Notes: generated by a model from the sequence alone, not told the origin. A stretch of DNA of 54,825 nt from Saprospiraceae bacterium (GCA_030728245.1 JANQZX010000138.1:91894-146718), one strand, 5' to 3'. Shown: positions 45,555 to 54,749, counted from the first letter of the stretch. A program made the numbers and translations.

Positions 45555-48120
45555 AGTTTTTTGATTTTAACAGGTATTCGCTTTCAAAACCACTTCGTCC
45601 AACAGAATTGAAAACTTTAGCCCTTATTTTTCTTGATTTTGTTTTTATTGGTCCGGTATATTTTTCAGAGGTTGCTTTAGGTTCTGAACCATCCAGGGTA
45701 TAGCGAATATCCATGCCCGGATAAACACTGTTCAAAAACAGGGAATCTCCCTTTTGTAAAATCCCCGGAGCAGGTATTCTGTAGTGGACGGGTTGTTTAC
45801 CTTTGTCCATTCTTTTGAATTCCTTTTCAGTTACTCTATGAATAAACTGATTAAAATCGGCCGACAATTTTTCATCTCTTTCCGACTCACTTTTCAAATT
45901 ACTCCATGCAGGCATACCGACCCAGGCTCTGTGAGCTAATCCCAAAAGCTTTGGCATATAATAAGTTTCAAGCATTTTTACCCCTTTAATCGTTTCGCTC
46001 CAAAGTTGCCCCTGAACACCTAAAATATTAGATTTACCCACTTCACTTAATCGTACCATTCCTTTAAAATCGTTTTCAACATCAAACGTATTTCCCATAT
46101 CATCATGACGGGTGGAATAGAAAAGATTTTCGGGTAACATAGCAAAAGCATCTCTTTCATTAACAAAGCCAGCCCAATATAAACCAGGTTCTCTTGGGTC
46201 ATTTGAATACGCTAAATCGAAATAAGTATTGGTAACAGGACAAAGAACTATTTTGTAGCCTGCATTGGCTACTTTATAACCTAAATCTTGTTGCCCCCAT
46301 AAATTATTCCAAATGTAGGGAATGACTTTTTTTTGATTAAAAGAGGTATTTATCGTGTGTTTATTTTCCTGATTATAAAACATAACAATTTCTTCCCAGC
46401 CCCCTACTTCAATATTTCTTTTTTCAAAAAGAGGTAATAATCTTGAAAATAAATCTGCCTGAAGATTTCTAGTATTCATGATGCCAGGATTTTCCGACAT
46501 ATACTTTTTGCACATCGGCGATCCTTTCCAGGCGTCCGCTGGAACCTCATCACCCCCTGAGTGAAAGGTATGAAGAGGAATACCTGCCTCTTTATACATA
46601 CGCACAAATTCATCTAAAACAACCTCATAAAAGGCGATAACAGAAGGACGACAGGCGCACACAATATTGTCGGTATAATATTGAGCAGATCGGTATTTCG
46701 ATACGTCTGCAGGGTCAATAAGTCGATATTTTTCGGCTTCCTTTTGATTTCCCTGTTTCATGAATTTTTCATACCTGTTTTCCATGGCCATAATGGCTGC
46801 TCTCGCGTGACCTGGAAAATTGACTTCGGGTATAATTTCTATATGTCTTTCGGCGGCATAAAGGAGAATTTCCTTGAAATCGTCTTGCGAATAATGTCCA
46901 TTTCCAAAGGAATTTTTATCGTCCGGGGAAGGACCTGAACCATAAGCAGGCTGCAAATAATCTGTTTTATTGAATGGATGACCTCTCCTTGCACCCACTT
47001 TGGTTAGTTCTGGAAATGCCTTGATTTCAATTCTCCAGCCTTCATCTTCCGTTAAGTATAAGAGTAATTTGTTTAATTTATAGTTTGCCATTTGATCCAA
47101 CAATCTGAACAGGGTTTCTTTAGATTGGAAATTTCTGGCAACATCGATATGTATTCCCCGGTAAGGATAGGCAGGCTTATCTTCCAGTTCATAGCCCCCA
47201 ATTTTATTATTTTCTTCATCTGTCAATGCTAATAAACTAGTAATACCGTAAAAAAGTCCTGCATTTTTCGACGCGGAAATAAGAATTTTATCTTTGCTTA
47301 TATTAAGTTTATATGCCTCATTTCCCGCTACTGATGCATCATCTTGTAATTGTATGTTTGCTTCTGAGGCATTACCCACTTTATTTAGTTTACCGGGCCA
47401 TACTTTCTTTAGATAGTCATATTCTTTTTGGAATTTTGCTGAATAGAAGATAGATAAATTGGGTTTAATTGAAAAACTATCTTTTGTAGATTGGATTTTT
47501 ACAGGCAATGGTATGAGAGGTAGTTTATCTTTCGGGGACACACTGCTTAATTTTTCCCCTTCTGTATATAAATAGGTGGTTGAAGGGACTGGTTCAGCAT
47601 CATTAGCACCTCTTTTTATTTGATTTCCAGTTAAAAAGGGTTCAATAGTAACCGATGTTATTACCTTGGTTTTTGATTGTTCGTCCACGACATATAAGCC
47701 CATTGGAGCGTCGGTTTCCTTTATAGCAAAGCCGTCAAACTCAATGGTAATATCCATTTTTTTACCTTTTTCAAGCTTAAAGTCTGGCAGAGGTTTCATT
47801 TCGTAAAAATCACCATTAATCCACCGGATATCCACAGGTTTCAAAGAATCTTTATAGAGGATACTTCTTGGCGCTTGATTCCAATATAATGCCCATTGGT
47901 TACCCGTTATATCCTTCTCACCTTTATTTTCCAAGGTAAATAGAACGATATGCCTATCCATTCCTTCCTTTTTATAGTTTTTTTCTAACTTCCAGGTAAT
48001 TCCAAGATCAACACTGGAACTATTTGTTTGACAAGAGGTAAATAACCAAATCATAAGAGAGAAGGTCAGGTAAATAGGCCCCGTTTTTTGAAACATTAGG
48101 ATAGCTTTCATGATTTTCAA
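45541..48120 (-). CDS. GH20 beta-N-acetylhexosaminidase lipoprotein
   Basis: The protein has 859 residues. A lipobox with Cys30 follows a long N-terminal signal. The order is an N-terminal CHB_HEX-type beta domain (about 35-165), a GH20b domain (about 200-315), the TIM barrel (about 318-690) with H-S-G-G-D-E-V (Asp524, Glu525 as the catalytic pair), and a chitobiase-like C-terminal domain (about 770-859). It removes terminal GlcNAc or GalNAc from glycans at the cell surface. It overlaps nagX by 14 bp, so hydrolysis and downstream handling are linked. Confidence 0.94.
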   Translation of the reverse strand: MKIMKAILMFQKTGPIYLTFSLMIWLFTSCQTNSSSVDLGITWKLEKNYKKEGMDRHIVLFTLENKGEKDITGNQWALYWNQAPRSILYKDSLKPVDIRWINGDFYEMKPLPDFKLEKGKKMDITIEFDGFAIKETDAPMGLYVVDEQSKTKVITSVTIEPFLTGNQIKRGANDAEPVPSTTYLYTEGEKLSSVSPKDKLPLIPLPVKIQSTKDSFSIKPNLSIFYSAKFQKEYDYLKKVWPGKLNKVGNASEANIQLQDDASVAGNEAYKLNISKDKILISASKNAGLFYGITSLLALTDEENNKIGGYELEDKPAYPYRGIHIDVARNFQSKETLFRLLDQMANYKLNKLLLYLTEDEGWRIEIKAFPELTKVGARRGHPFNKTDYLQPAYGSGPSPDDKNSFGNGHYSQDDFKEILLYAAERHIEIIPEVNFPGHARAAIMAMENRYEKFMKQGNQKEAEKYRLIDPADVSKYRSAQYYTDNIVCACRPSVIAFYEVVLDEFVRMYKEAGIPLHTFHSGGDEVPADAWKGSPMCKKYMSENPGIMNTRNLQADLFSRLLPLFEKRNIEVGGWEEIVMFYNQENKHTINTSFNQKKVIPYIWNNLWGQQDLGYKVANAGYKIVLCPVTNTYFDLAYSNDPREPGLYWAGFVNERDAFAMLPENLFYSTRHDDMGNTFDVENDFKGMVRLSEVGKSNILGVQGQLWSETIKGVKMLETYYMPKLLGLAHRAWVGMPAWSNLKSESERDEKLSADFNQFIHRVTEKEFKRMDKGKQPVHYRIPAPGILQKGDSLFLNSVYPGMDIRYTLDGSEPKATSEKYTGPIKTKSRKIRAKVFNSVGRSGFESEYLLKSKNYDEY

Positions 48121-48204
48121 TGATTAATTAATCTAAATTATGAAATTTTGGTCTTATATTTCATTTCGTAAAGGTTTAAAACATTTTCACGCAAAAAGAA
48201 AGAA

Positions 48205-49791
48205 ATGAAATCCCATAATTTTTTGATGTTATTATTCACATTTAGTAGTTTTATTATGCAAGCACAAAGCGATCCAAATTTCCCTGTTCAAGTGAAAATT
48301 GAATCTGGAATGATAGAGGGTAATTATGATAATAGTACAGGATTGCAGACCTATCTGGGTATTCCTTTTGCTCAGGCTCCCATTGGTGATTTAAGATGGA
48401 AGGCACCTCAAGCCCTCAATAGTTGGACAGGGGTTAAGATAACCAAGCAATTTGGTCCAAGACCCGTTCAAGCGGTGGTTTTTGGTGATATGTATTCCCG
48501 TTCAGCGGGAATGAGCGAAGATTGTCTTTATCTGAATGTCTGGACTCCCGCCAATAGAGATACTAAAGGATTACCTGTATTAGTCTATTTTTATGGGGGC
48601 GGTTTTATAGCTGGAGATGCATCGGAACCAAGATATGATGGTGCTGAAATGGCAAAACAAGGCATCGTTGTTGTTTCAGCAAATTATAGATTATCTGTCT
48701 TTGGATTTTTATCCCATCCAGAATTAAGTAGGGAAAGTGGTTATGGTGGATCTGGAAATTATGGTTTACTGGATCAGCATCACGCCTTAAAATGGGTACA
48801 AAAAAATATTGAAGCATTTGGTGGAGATCCTGCAAAGGTGACCATTGCCGGGGAATCAGCTGGGTCTGTTTCTGTTAGTGCGCAAATGACCTCTCCGCTT
48901 TCGTCTTCCTTAATAGCTGGGGCCATCGGCGAAAGTGGTGCAGGTATTTTCCCAACGCTTTCTCCGATTCCTTTAGCTGAGGCAGAAAAAAAAGGATTAG
49001 ATTTGGCTACTTCTGTTGGTTATCCTTCTTTAAGTGATCTTAGAAAACTAAGTACCAGAGATATTTTTGAATTGTTTATTGAGCCAAAAAAATATTCTTT
49101 TCCTACGGTCATCGATGGGTTTTTTTATCCAAAATCTCCATTAGAGATTTTAAAAGCAAATGAACAGGCTCAAATACCTCTTTTGTTAGGGTGGAATTCG
49201 GCAGAAATACCTGGTCAGGGAGTTATGCAAGGTCAAAGTATGGAGCCTTCTAATTATATGAATAAAATAAAAGCATTGTATCCAAAGGATTATGAAGAGG
49301 TCTTAAAAAATTATCCGGGAAACAATGCACAGGAGGTTTTAGCTTCATCAACTGCACTGGCTTCCGATCGATTTATTTCATATAGTACCTGGAAATGGGG
49401 AAGTTTACATGGGTTAAAGAGTAAAAATCCTGTTTTTAGGTATTTATTTAACAAAATTCCACCGGCAGTTATAGGAAGTTCTCCCAATGCTCCAAGACCT
49501 ATTGGGGCTCCTCATGCCTGCGAAATTGAATATTGTATGGGTAATCTAAAGTTAGTTAAACAAATAAATTGGACAGAAGATGACCATCTGGTTTCTAAAA
49601 CCATGTTTTCATATTTCGCTAATTTTATTAAAACAGGCAATCCCAATGGTGCTGATTTACCTCAATGGGAACCCTTAAAACCGGCCAATGATTTAGGTGA
49701 AATTATGATGCTTGATGTTGTTTCAAAATCAGTGTTGTTATCTTCTGAAAACAGATATCGCTTGCTCGACAGATTGTATGGCAATAACTAG
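48205..49791 (+). CDS. Type B carboxylesterase
   Basis: The protein has 528 residues. A signal peptide is followed by the alpha/beta-hydrolase core with Y-G-G-G-F oxyanion-hole sequence near 130 and G-E-S-A-G-S (nucleophile Ser218). E-D-C-L-Y-L-N-V-W marks the family, and G-A-P-H-A-C-E (His437) supplies the catalytic His. It probably deacetylates or de-esterifies a glycan or other ester in the periplasm. It is divergent from the GH20 gene across 84 bp. Confidence 0.9.
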   Translation: MKSHNFLMLLFTFSSFIMQAQSDPNFPVQVKIESGMIEGNYDNSTGLQTYLGIPFAQAPIGDLRWKAPQALNSWTGVKITKQFGPRPVQAVVFGDMYSRSAGMSEDCLYLNVWTPANRDTKGLPVLVYFYGGGFIAGDASEPRYDGAEMAKQGIVVVSANYRLSVFGFLSHPELSRESGYGGSGNYGLLDQHHALKWVQKNIEAFGGDPAKVTIAGESAGSVSVSAQMTSPLSSSLIAGAIGESGAGIFPTLSPIPLAEAEKKGLDLATSVGYPSLSDLRKLSTRDIFELFIEPKKYSFPTVIDGFFYPKSPLEILKANEQAQIPLLLGWNSAEIPGQGVMQGQSMEPSNYMNKIKALYPKDYEEVLKNYPGNNAQEVLASSTALASDRFISYSTWKWGSLHGLKSKNPVFRYLFNKIPPAVIGSSPNAPRPIGAPHACEIEYCMGNLKLVKQINWTEDDHLVSKTMFSYFANFIKTGNPNGADLPQWEPLKPANDLGEIMMLDVVSKSVLLSSENRYRLLDRLYGNN

Positions 49792-49836
49792 CATTGATGT
49801 TTTTATTTGATTTCTATAAAGTACAGATTTCTGTTT

Positions 49837-51081
49837 ATGAAGCACTTAAAATATTTTTTCTTATTTTCCTTATTGTTGATTCTTGCCTATTTTGAAATGA
49901 TTGGCCTTTCAGAAGGTGTTTATCGATATGGTTTAAATAATAATTCCTTTTTGTATTTAAGTGCGGGACTCTTTTTTAGTGTAGTTTACCTGATACCCGT
50001 TGAAAAGCCGATAGGCTTTGGTCATAAATGGTCGAAATACCTCCTTATTTTACCTTTTTCTTATCTATTATACCTCTATTATCCTATTGCTGTAGATTTG
50101 ATGGTTAAAATACCGGTGGATTATAAAATCGCTGATATGCTTCCAATTATGGAAATATTATGCAAAAGGTTTATGAACCAAACGGGGGTTTATAGGATAA
50201 TTCCTGAAATTTGGGGAGGTATGGAACCCATTTATTTACCGTCCATGTGGATGACCTATCTTCCAGCCGTATGGTTCGACTTTGATTTACGATGGATTAC
50301 CTGGTTTTCTTTTATTATAGCCCTATTATTAGGCTTTTTAACTTTAAGAAAAAATCATTTCGCGGGTTGGCACAGTTTGTTGGTGTGGATACCCGTATTT
50401 GTGTTGTTTAAATCTATCTTCAAGTTGGAACCTAATGATTTTTCAATGGGTGATGAGGGACCTGTCGTGCTGTTTTTTGTCTTATTTGCCTACAGTTTAT
50501 GGCAGGGAAATGCTATGCTAATTGGAGTAACCATGGCCTTAGGTTTATTAACGCGCTACAGTTTTTTACCCGTTTTACCTGCTATTTTTCTGGCATACTG
50601 GATATTTGACCATAAAAAAGCGCTTTATACCATGTTAGCCTCCGCTTTTTTAACCGGTGTTTTTTTAATGGTCATCACCGGAGCTATTTTTGAGATTCAT
50701 ACTTTTTTGGCATTACCAAAACATTACGTAACTGCAGTGATAGGGGAGGATTTCCAAAAACTTTCACCCACTATTCAGAATGGACTTGGTCTTGCTAAAT
50801 TTTTTTCAAAGGAAAATCTTCCGTCTATTGTTAATATTCAAATGCTTCTGACCTTTTTAGTTCCTATCCTTTTATTGATTCTTTACAGATATTTGAATTG
50901 GAAAATTGATTTCAGGGTTTTTCTTTTGGGCCTCCTAAAACTGGAAATCGTTTTGTTTTATAATCTGATGATTATCCCCATTCATAACTTGTTTTTGGTC
51001 TCCAACTTTTTAACTATTGCGTTATTGTTTTTTTACGCTCAGGTTACTGAAGAAAAGTCACTTGAAAATCATCTAACATAA
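49837..51081 (+). CDS. Polytopic membrane protein, glycosyltransferase-like topology
   Basis: The start is the ATG giving MKHLKYFFLFSLLL rather than the upstream TTG, since the latter adds only ten polar residues and no leader. About 414 residues include roughly ten to eleven membrane spans and long hydrophobic loops. The layout resembles GT-C type glycosyltransferases, but no catalytic motif is plain. The function is unknown. The last 38 bp overlap the convergent lipoprotein gene. Confidence 0.6.
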   Translation: MKHLKYFFLFSLLLILAYFEMIGLSEGVYRYGLNNNSFLYLSAGLFFSVVYLIPVEKPIGFGHKWSKYLLILPFSYLLYLYYPIAVDLMVKIPVDYKIADMLPIMEILCKRFMNQTGVYRIIPEIWGGMEPIYLPSMWMTYLPAVWFDFDLRWITWFSFIIALLLGFLTLRKNHFAGWHSLLVWIPVFVLFKSIFKLEPNDFSMGDEGPVVLFFVLFAYSLWQGNAMLIGVTMALGLLTRYSFLPVLPAIFLAYWIFDHKKALYTMLASAFLTGVFLMVITGAIFEIHTFLALPKHYVTAVIGEDFQKLSPTIQNGLGLAKFFSKENLPSIVNIQMLLTFLVPILLLILYRYLNWKIDFRVFLLGLLKLEIVLFYNLMIIPIHNLFLVSNFLTIALLFFYAQVTEEKSLENHLT

Positions 51082-51562
51082 ACGATTTCCTGTAGGGATT
51101 ATGGATAAATATCCTGATTTGTTTGGATGGGTCATAATCTTTAATTAAGTCCATATCCAGTTTTATCTTTTTCCATTGGCTTACCCCTAGATCGCGTGTT
51201 TCAAAAGGTAAAGATTTCATATTGAGCATATTACCTTTCTCATCCCAAATTTGTATCTGTAATTCAGCCTGAATATCTTTTTCCGGCAGATAAACAAAGG
51301 CACTGGCTTTAACCTTTGCGAAGGAGTTAGGAGATATATTCTCAAAAAATTGTGAAAATCCGGTGGTATATTCGATTTGATCAGACACCTGAAAATAACA
51401 ATCGCCACTATGACTTTTTCCCTTCAGAACATTGGGAAACACACCAAAAAGGGATTCAAAATCATTTACATAAATATGATTTTTGTGGTCATTATTTTGC
51501 GGGCCGAAACAAGCGGTCAATAAGAGGGTTATAAGAAGGAAGGGAAAAATATTCTTTTTCAT
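51044..51562 (-). CDS. Lipoprotein with beta-sandwich-like domain
   Basis: The protein has 172 residues. The signal M-K-K-N-I-F-P-F-L-L-I-T-L-L-L-T-A-C ends in lipobox Cys18. The mature part alternates strands (A-K-V-K-A-S-A-F-V-Y-L-P; L-Q-I-Q-I-W-D-E-K-G), a pattern of galactose-binding-like or carbohydrate-binding domains. The final S-F-M-L-D-D-F-Q-V-T-F is consistent with that. I do not recognise a named family. It is the second gene behind the HAD phosphatase gene, 6 bp away. Confidence 0.6.
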   Translation of the reverse strand: MKKNIFPFLLITLLLTACFGPQNNDHKNHIYVNDFESLFGVFPNVLKGKSHSGDCYFQVSDQIEYTTGFSQFFENISPNSFAKVKASAFVYLPEKDIQAELQIQIWDEKGNMLNMKSLPFETRDLGVSQWKKIKLDMDLIKDYDPSKQIRIFIHNPYRKSFMLDDFQVTFLQ

Positions 51563-51568
51563 TTTACT

Positions 51569-52222
51569 TCAATTTGATTTTAAAATATCTAATATATAGG
51601 CTAATGCCTTTGGGGTATCAGAAAAAATAAGATTTGCCTCTTTTAATTTTTCTGAAGGATGGGAATTTTCCACGCCAATAGCGAATAAGCCAGCACTTTT
51701 TGCAGATTGAATGCCCGCTGGGGAATCCTCCAGGGCAAAACAAAGGGAAGGTTCCAATCCTAATTTGAAGGATGCGGACTGGTAAGGTTCCGGATGAGGT
51801 TTTAAATTGGTCACGTCATTTGCCGTTACAATAACTTTCAAATGTCGTTGAAGATTTGTAGCCTGAAACACGGCGGAAACATCATCCTGAGAACTATTTG
51901 TAGCTAACGCTATGGGTACAAATTGAGTTATTTCATTAAGATAATCTTCCACCTGTTCAAATAATTTAACCTCAGTTATAGCTCTATTTCTATAGGTTTG
52001 TTGCTTTAATTGCTGAAGACCTTCAACAGATTGGTTTTTCAAAAAGTGTTCACAAACATGTTCTGCCACTAATCTGTCAGATAAACCAATCCATTGGTGC
52101 ATCCAGGATTCATCGAATTTTAATCCCAGCTTATTTAAAATGACCAGCCAGGTATCAATATGTAAGGGTTCTGTGTTCGCTAAGGTTCCGTCTAAATCAA
52201 AAACAATTCCTTCAATTCTCAT
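51569..52222 (-). CDS. HAD-family sugar-phosphate phosphatase/mutase-like protein
   Basis: The protein has 217 residues. The nucleophile motif is F-D-L-D-G-T-L-A-N-T-E-P at 8-19 (Asp9, Asp11). A cap domain of helices lies at about 20-85. The second motif is A-L-A-T-N-S-S, and the acid motif is A-L-E-D-S-P-A-G-I-Q. This is the beta-phosphoglucomutase-like subgroup. A small sugar phosphate is the likely substrate; it could support the adjacent amino-sugar genes. It is divergent from the ROK kinase. Confidence 0.85.
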   Translation of the reverse strand: MRIEGIVFDLDGTLANTEPLHIDTWLVILNKLGLKFDESWMHQWIGLSDRLVAEHVCEHFLKNQSVEGLQQLKQQTYRNRAITEVKLFEQVEDYLNEITQFVPIALATNSSQDDVSAVFQATNLQRHLKVIVTANDVTNLKPHPEPYQSASFKLGLEPSLCFALEDSPAGIQSAKSAGLFAIGVENSHPSEKLKEANLIFSDTPKALAYILDILKSN

Positions 52223-52239
52223 TATTTACATTTATGTGG

Positions 52240-52247
52240 CAAAAGTA
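52240..52247 (-). promoter_or_regulatory. Candidate -7 box (TACTTTTG) for the HAD gene
   Basis: On the minus strand this matches TAnnTTTG, 17 bp before the HAD start codon in the divergent gap with the ROK gene. No -33 TTG is plain at the usual spacing. Confidence 0.35.
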
Positions 52248-52343
52248 AAAGAATTATTTACTCATCGTATTAAAAAAGCAACGTAAAAGCTAAAAAGTAA
52301 CTTTATTCCTATATCTTAAGGTTGAATTTATAAAAAAAGTACT

Positions 52344-53186
52344 ATGGAAAATGTATTGGGTGTCGATATAGGTGCAACGCAGATGAGAGCTGGTCGTGTT
52401 TCAAATGAAAAGGTTAGTTTGATGTTTTCTGAGAAAACACCATCAGATGCCGACTATGACCAGGTATTAAAAACGCTTCTTCAACTCATGGAAAAGCTAT
52501 TTAATTACGACACCATGGCTATTGGCTTGGGGGTGCCCTCCGTGGTTGATACTAAAAATGGTATGATTTATGATGTTATTAATATTCCATCCTGGAAGGA
52601 AGTTCCGTTGAAAAGTATCCTTGAAAAACACTTTTCTGTGCCAATTTACATCAATAATGATGCTAATTGCTTTGCTGTTGGTGAAAAACATTTTGGATTG
52701 GGTAAAGAGTATAATCATATTGCTGCTGTTACCTTGGGCTCGGGCGTGGGCACCGGTCTTATTTTGAATTCTAAACTATATTCCGGTAATAATACGGGCG
52801 CCGGAGAATTTGGAATGATTCCTTATTTGGATAAATATATTGAGTATTACTGTTCCGGACAATTCTTTAATCTATTCAAGCAAACGGACGGTTTAGCTGT
52901 TTTTGAACAAGCTAAAAACGGAGATGAAAAGGCGCTAAAAATGTATGAGGAATATGGTCATCATTTAGGTCAATATTTGAAAATTTTATTGCTAGCTATC
53001 GATCCTGAAGTAATTATTTTGGGTGGCTCTTTATCAGCGGCTTATTCGTTTTTTGAAAAAGAAATGAGAAAAGCTTTGCTTGATTTTCCTTATCCTAAAA
53101 CGATCTCCAACTTAGAAATTAAAGTGTCTAATTTACCAGAAATAGCCATTCTTGGTGCTGCTGCCTTAACTTTAAATGAAAATTGA
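52344..53186 (+). CDS. ROK-family sugar kinase lacking the usual zinc motif
   Basis: The protein has 280 residues. The ATP site V-D-I-G-A-T-Q-M-R-A-G is at 7-17, the catalytic N-N-D-A-N-C-F-A (Asp106) is present, and the second phosphate loop T-L-G-S-G-V-G-T-G is intact. The normal H-x-C-x-x-G-x-x-G-C-x-E zinc site is missing; the place after G-E-F-G has Met158 where His is usual. It may phosphorylate GlcNAc or another hexose. The MFS transporter gene starts 2 bp after its stop, so they are co-transcribed. Confidence 0.82.
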   Translation: MENVLGVDIGATQMRAGRVSNEKVSLMFSEKTPSDADYDQVLKTLLQLMEKLFNYDTMAIGLGVPSVVDTKNGMIYDVINIPSWKEVPLKSILEKHFSVPIYINNDANCFAVGEKHFGLGKEYNHIAAVTLGSGVGTGLILNSKLYSGNNTGAGEFGMIPYLDKYIEYYCSGQFFNLFKQTDGLAVFEQAKNGDEKALKMYEEYGHHLGQYLKILLLAIDPEVIILGGSLSAAYSFFEKEMRKALLDFPYPKTISNLEIKVSNLPEIAILGAAALTLNEN

Positions 53187-53188
53187 TT

Positions 53189-54421
53189 ATGAAAAAATAT
53201 CATTACCTGATTTATGTGGTATTTCTAATATTTTTTATTATTTCTTTCATCACCAATATTTTAGGTTCCATCATACCTGCGGTGACGGATAATTTTGAGT
53301 TAAATGGTTTTACCACAGGACTTTTACCCTTTTCATTTTTCATAGCTTATGGTATTATGTCGATACCGTCGGGTATATTGATTGAAAAATATGGGGATAA
53401 ATGGTGTATGCTGGGTGCCTGGATTCTTTCTTTTGGTGGCTCATTCTTATTTGCTCTTTTTCCTTTTTATAACGTATTTTTAATATCCCTTTTTCTGATA
53501 GGATCTTCTATGGCCATGTTACAAGTGGTTATAAATCCATTATTAAGGATAACCGGTGGGGAATCTAATTTTGCATTTTATTCTGTGATGGCCCAATTAT
53601 TATTTGGTGTCGCTTCCTTTTTAAGTCCATATTTTTACATTTATTTGGTTCAACATCTTGAAGTATCAGGTAGCCAAACCTCCTGGTTTTTTAGTTTATT
53701 GTCCAATTTGACCCAGGATTCATTTTCATGGGTGTCGCTTTATTGGGTTTTCTCGGTCATAAGTTTAGCTATGGTATTGGGCATATTTTTCATTTCATTT
53801 CCTCCGGTAGAAAGGAAGGAGGATGAGAAAATGGGGGAGAAGGCCGTTTTTATTTCGTTATTTAAATCACGACTTATCTGGATTTACACCATAGCTATGT
53901 TTTGTTATGTAGGGGTTGAGCAAGGAATTGCTAATTGGATTTCAGAATTCCTGAGAACCTATCATGGTTTAAATCCGTCTATAGAGGGAGCTGCTACGGT
54001 CGGAAAATTCTGGGGTTTCATGACCATAGGATGCGCTTTAGGTTTATTTTTACTTAAAATAATGGATAGTAAGCTAGTATTAAGAATTTTCACTGTTGCA
54101 GGAATCCTTATTTTAGTATCGACCTTATGGGGAAATGTAAATATGGCCCTTTGGGGATTTCCAGCTTTAGGATTTTGCTTATCAGTCATGTACTCCATCA
54201 TTATTTCACTGGCTTTGAATAGTGTAACAGAAAATCATGGCAGTTTTACCGGCATTTTATGTTCTGCCATTGCAGGTGGGGCCCTTTTTTCATTGTTGAT
54301 AGGCATATTAAAGGACGCAATTGGATTAAGAGAAGGAATGCTTCTCATATTTTTAGCCTTTGGATATTTGTTATTCATCAGTTTTTGGGCAAAACCAATC
54401 ATTAGGAATAAGACGATTTGA
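53189..54421 (+). CDS. FucP-like MFS sugar transporter
   Basis: The start is the ATG giving MKKYHYLIYVV, just 2 bp past the ROK stop. The protein has about 410 residues and 12 membrane segments. Signatures of the FucP/NagP group are visible: N-I-L-G-S-I-I-P-A, F-F-I-A-Y-G-I-M-S-I-P-S-G and G-V-E-Q-G-I-A-N-W-I-S-E-F-L. It probably imports GlcNAc or a related sugar by proton symport. Pairing with a ROK kinase and the nearby GH20 and NagX suggests amino-sugar uptake; the exact sugar is inference. Confidence 0.87.
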   Translation: MKKYHYLIYVVFLIFFIISFITNILGSIIPAVTDNFELNGFTTGLLPFSFFIAYGIMSIPSGILIEKYGDKWCMLGAWILSFGGSFLFALFPFYNVFLISLFLIGSSMAMLQVVINPLLRITGGESNFAFYSVMAQLLFGVASFLSPYFYIYLVQHLEVSGSQTSWFFSLLSNLTQDSFSWVSLYWVFSVISLAMVLGIFFISFPPVERKEDEKMGEKAVFISLFKSRLIWIYTIAMFCYVGVEQGIANWISEFLRTYHGLNPSIEGAATVGKFWGFMTIGCALGLFLLKIMDSKLVLRIFTVAGILILVSTLWGNVNMALWGFPALGFCLSVMYSIIISLALNSVTENHGSFTGILCSAIAGGALFSLLIGILKDAIGLREGMLLIFLAFGYLLFISFWAKPIIRNKTI

Positions 54422-54474
54422 GAAATGGAGAGGGAAGAGTGGGGGGTGGAGTTTAATGTTATTTGACCGATGGT
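54422..54474. other. Intergenic leader with no recognised feature
   Basis: This 53-bp stretch follows the MFS stop and precedes the repeat region. It is purine-rich (many GGA/GAG) on the plus strand. I see no hairpin, promoter box or frame in it. The remaining sequence up to the window end is described by the repeat entries. Confidence 0.5.
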
Positions 54475-54543
54475 GGAAACGGGGATTCTACGATTACATA
54501 ACAGGGTATTCGCCCGTTGATGGAAACGGGGATTCTGCGATAA
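54475..54543. repeat. 69-bp direct repeat, copy 1
   Basis: This 69-bp unit starts GGAAACGGGGATTCTACGAT and ends GATTCTGCGATAA. It recurs at 54757-54825 with two mismatches. Inside, the word TGGAAACGGGGATTCT occurs twice 47 bp apart (54474 and 54521). No other copy is seen in the window. Confidence 0.85.
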
Positions 54544-54680
54544 AAAGGGCGAATTCAATTCGCCCCTACGAAAACATTCAATTATTACATTGTAATTCAA
54601 TGTGATATAAATATTTAAAAAATGAAATTAATTGTTTGAACACCAACATCATGTAGGGGCGAATTGAATTCGCCCTTTTA
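54541..54680. mobile_element. MITE-like element with perfect 23-bp inverted ends
   Basis: The 23-bp block at 54547-54569 (GGGCGAATTCAATTCGCCC plus CTAC) is exactly the reverse complement of 54653-54675. The flanking A/T run adds a few more matching bases on each side. The 83-bp centre is AT-rich and non-coding. Each end is itself a small palindrome (GGGCGAATT-C-AATTCGCCC). This looks like a non-autonomous, MITE-like or REP-like element. No transposase is nearby, so its mobility is inferred. Confidence 0.5.
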
Positions 54681-54687
54681 TTATACA

Positions 54688-54749
54688 GGAAAATTTACCA
54701 ATTCTCGGTAAAAATCTTTTACACATTTATTTATATGGGAAAATTTACC
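54688..54749. repeat. 12-bp word GGAAAATTTACC, two copies
   Basis: GGAAAATTTACC occurs at 54688-54699 and again at 54738-54749, a period of 50 bp, between the MITE-like element and copy 2 of the 69-bp repeat. It may be part of the same repeat unit. Confidence 0.55.

Noticed and set aside
54235-54600. A minus-strand frame of 121 codons across the MFS end and the repeat
   Set aside because: It is antisense to the transporter and reads through the repeat region, with no family signature and atypical residue composition.
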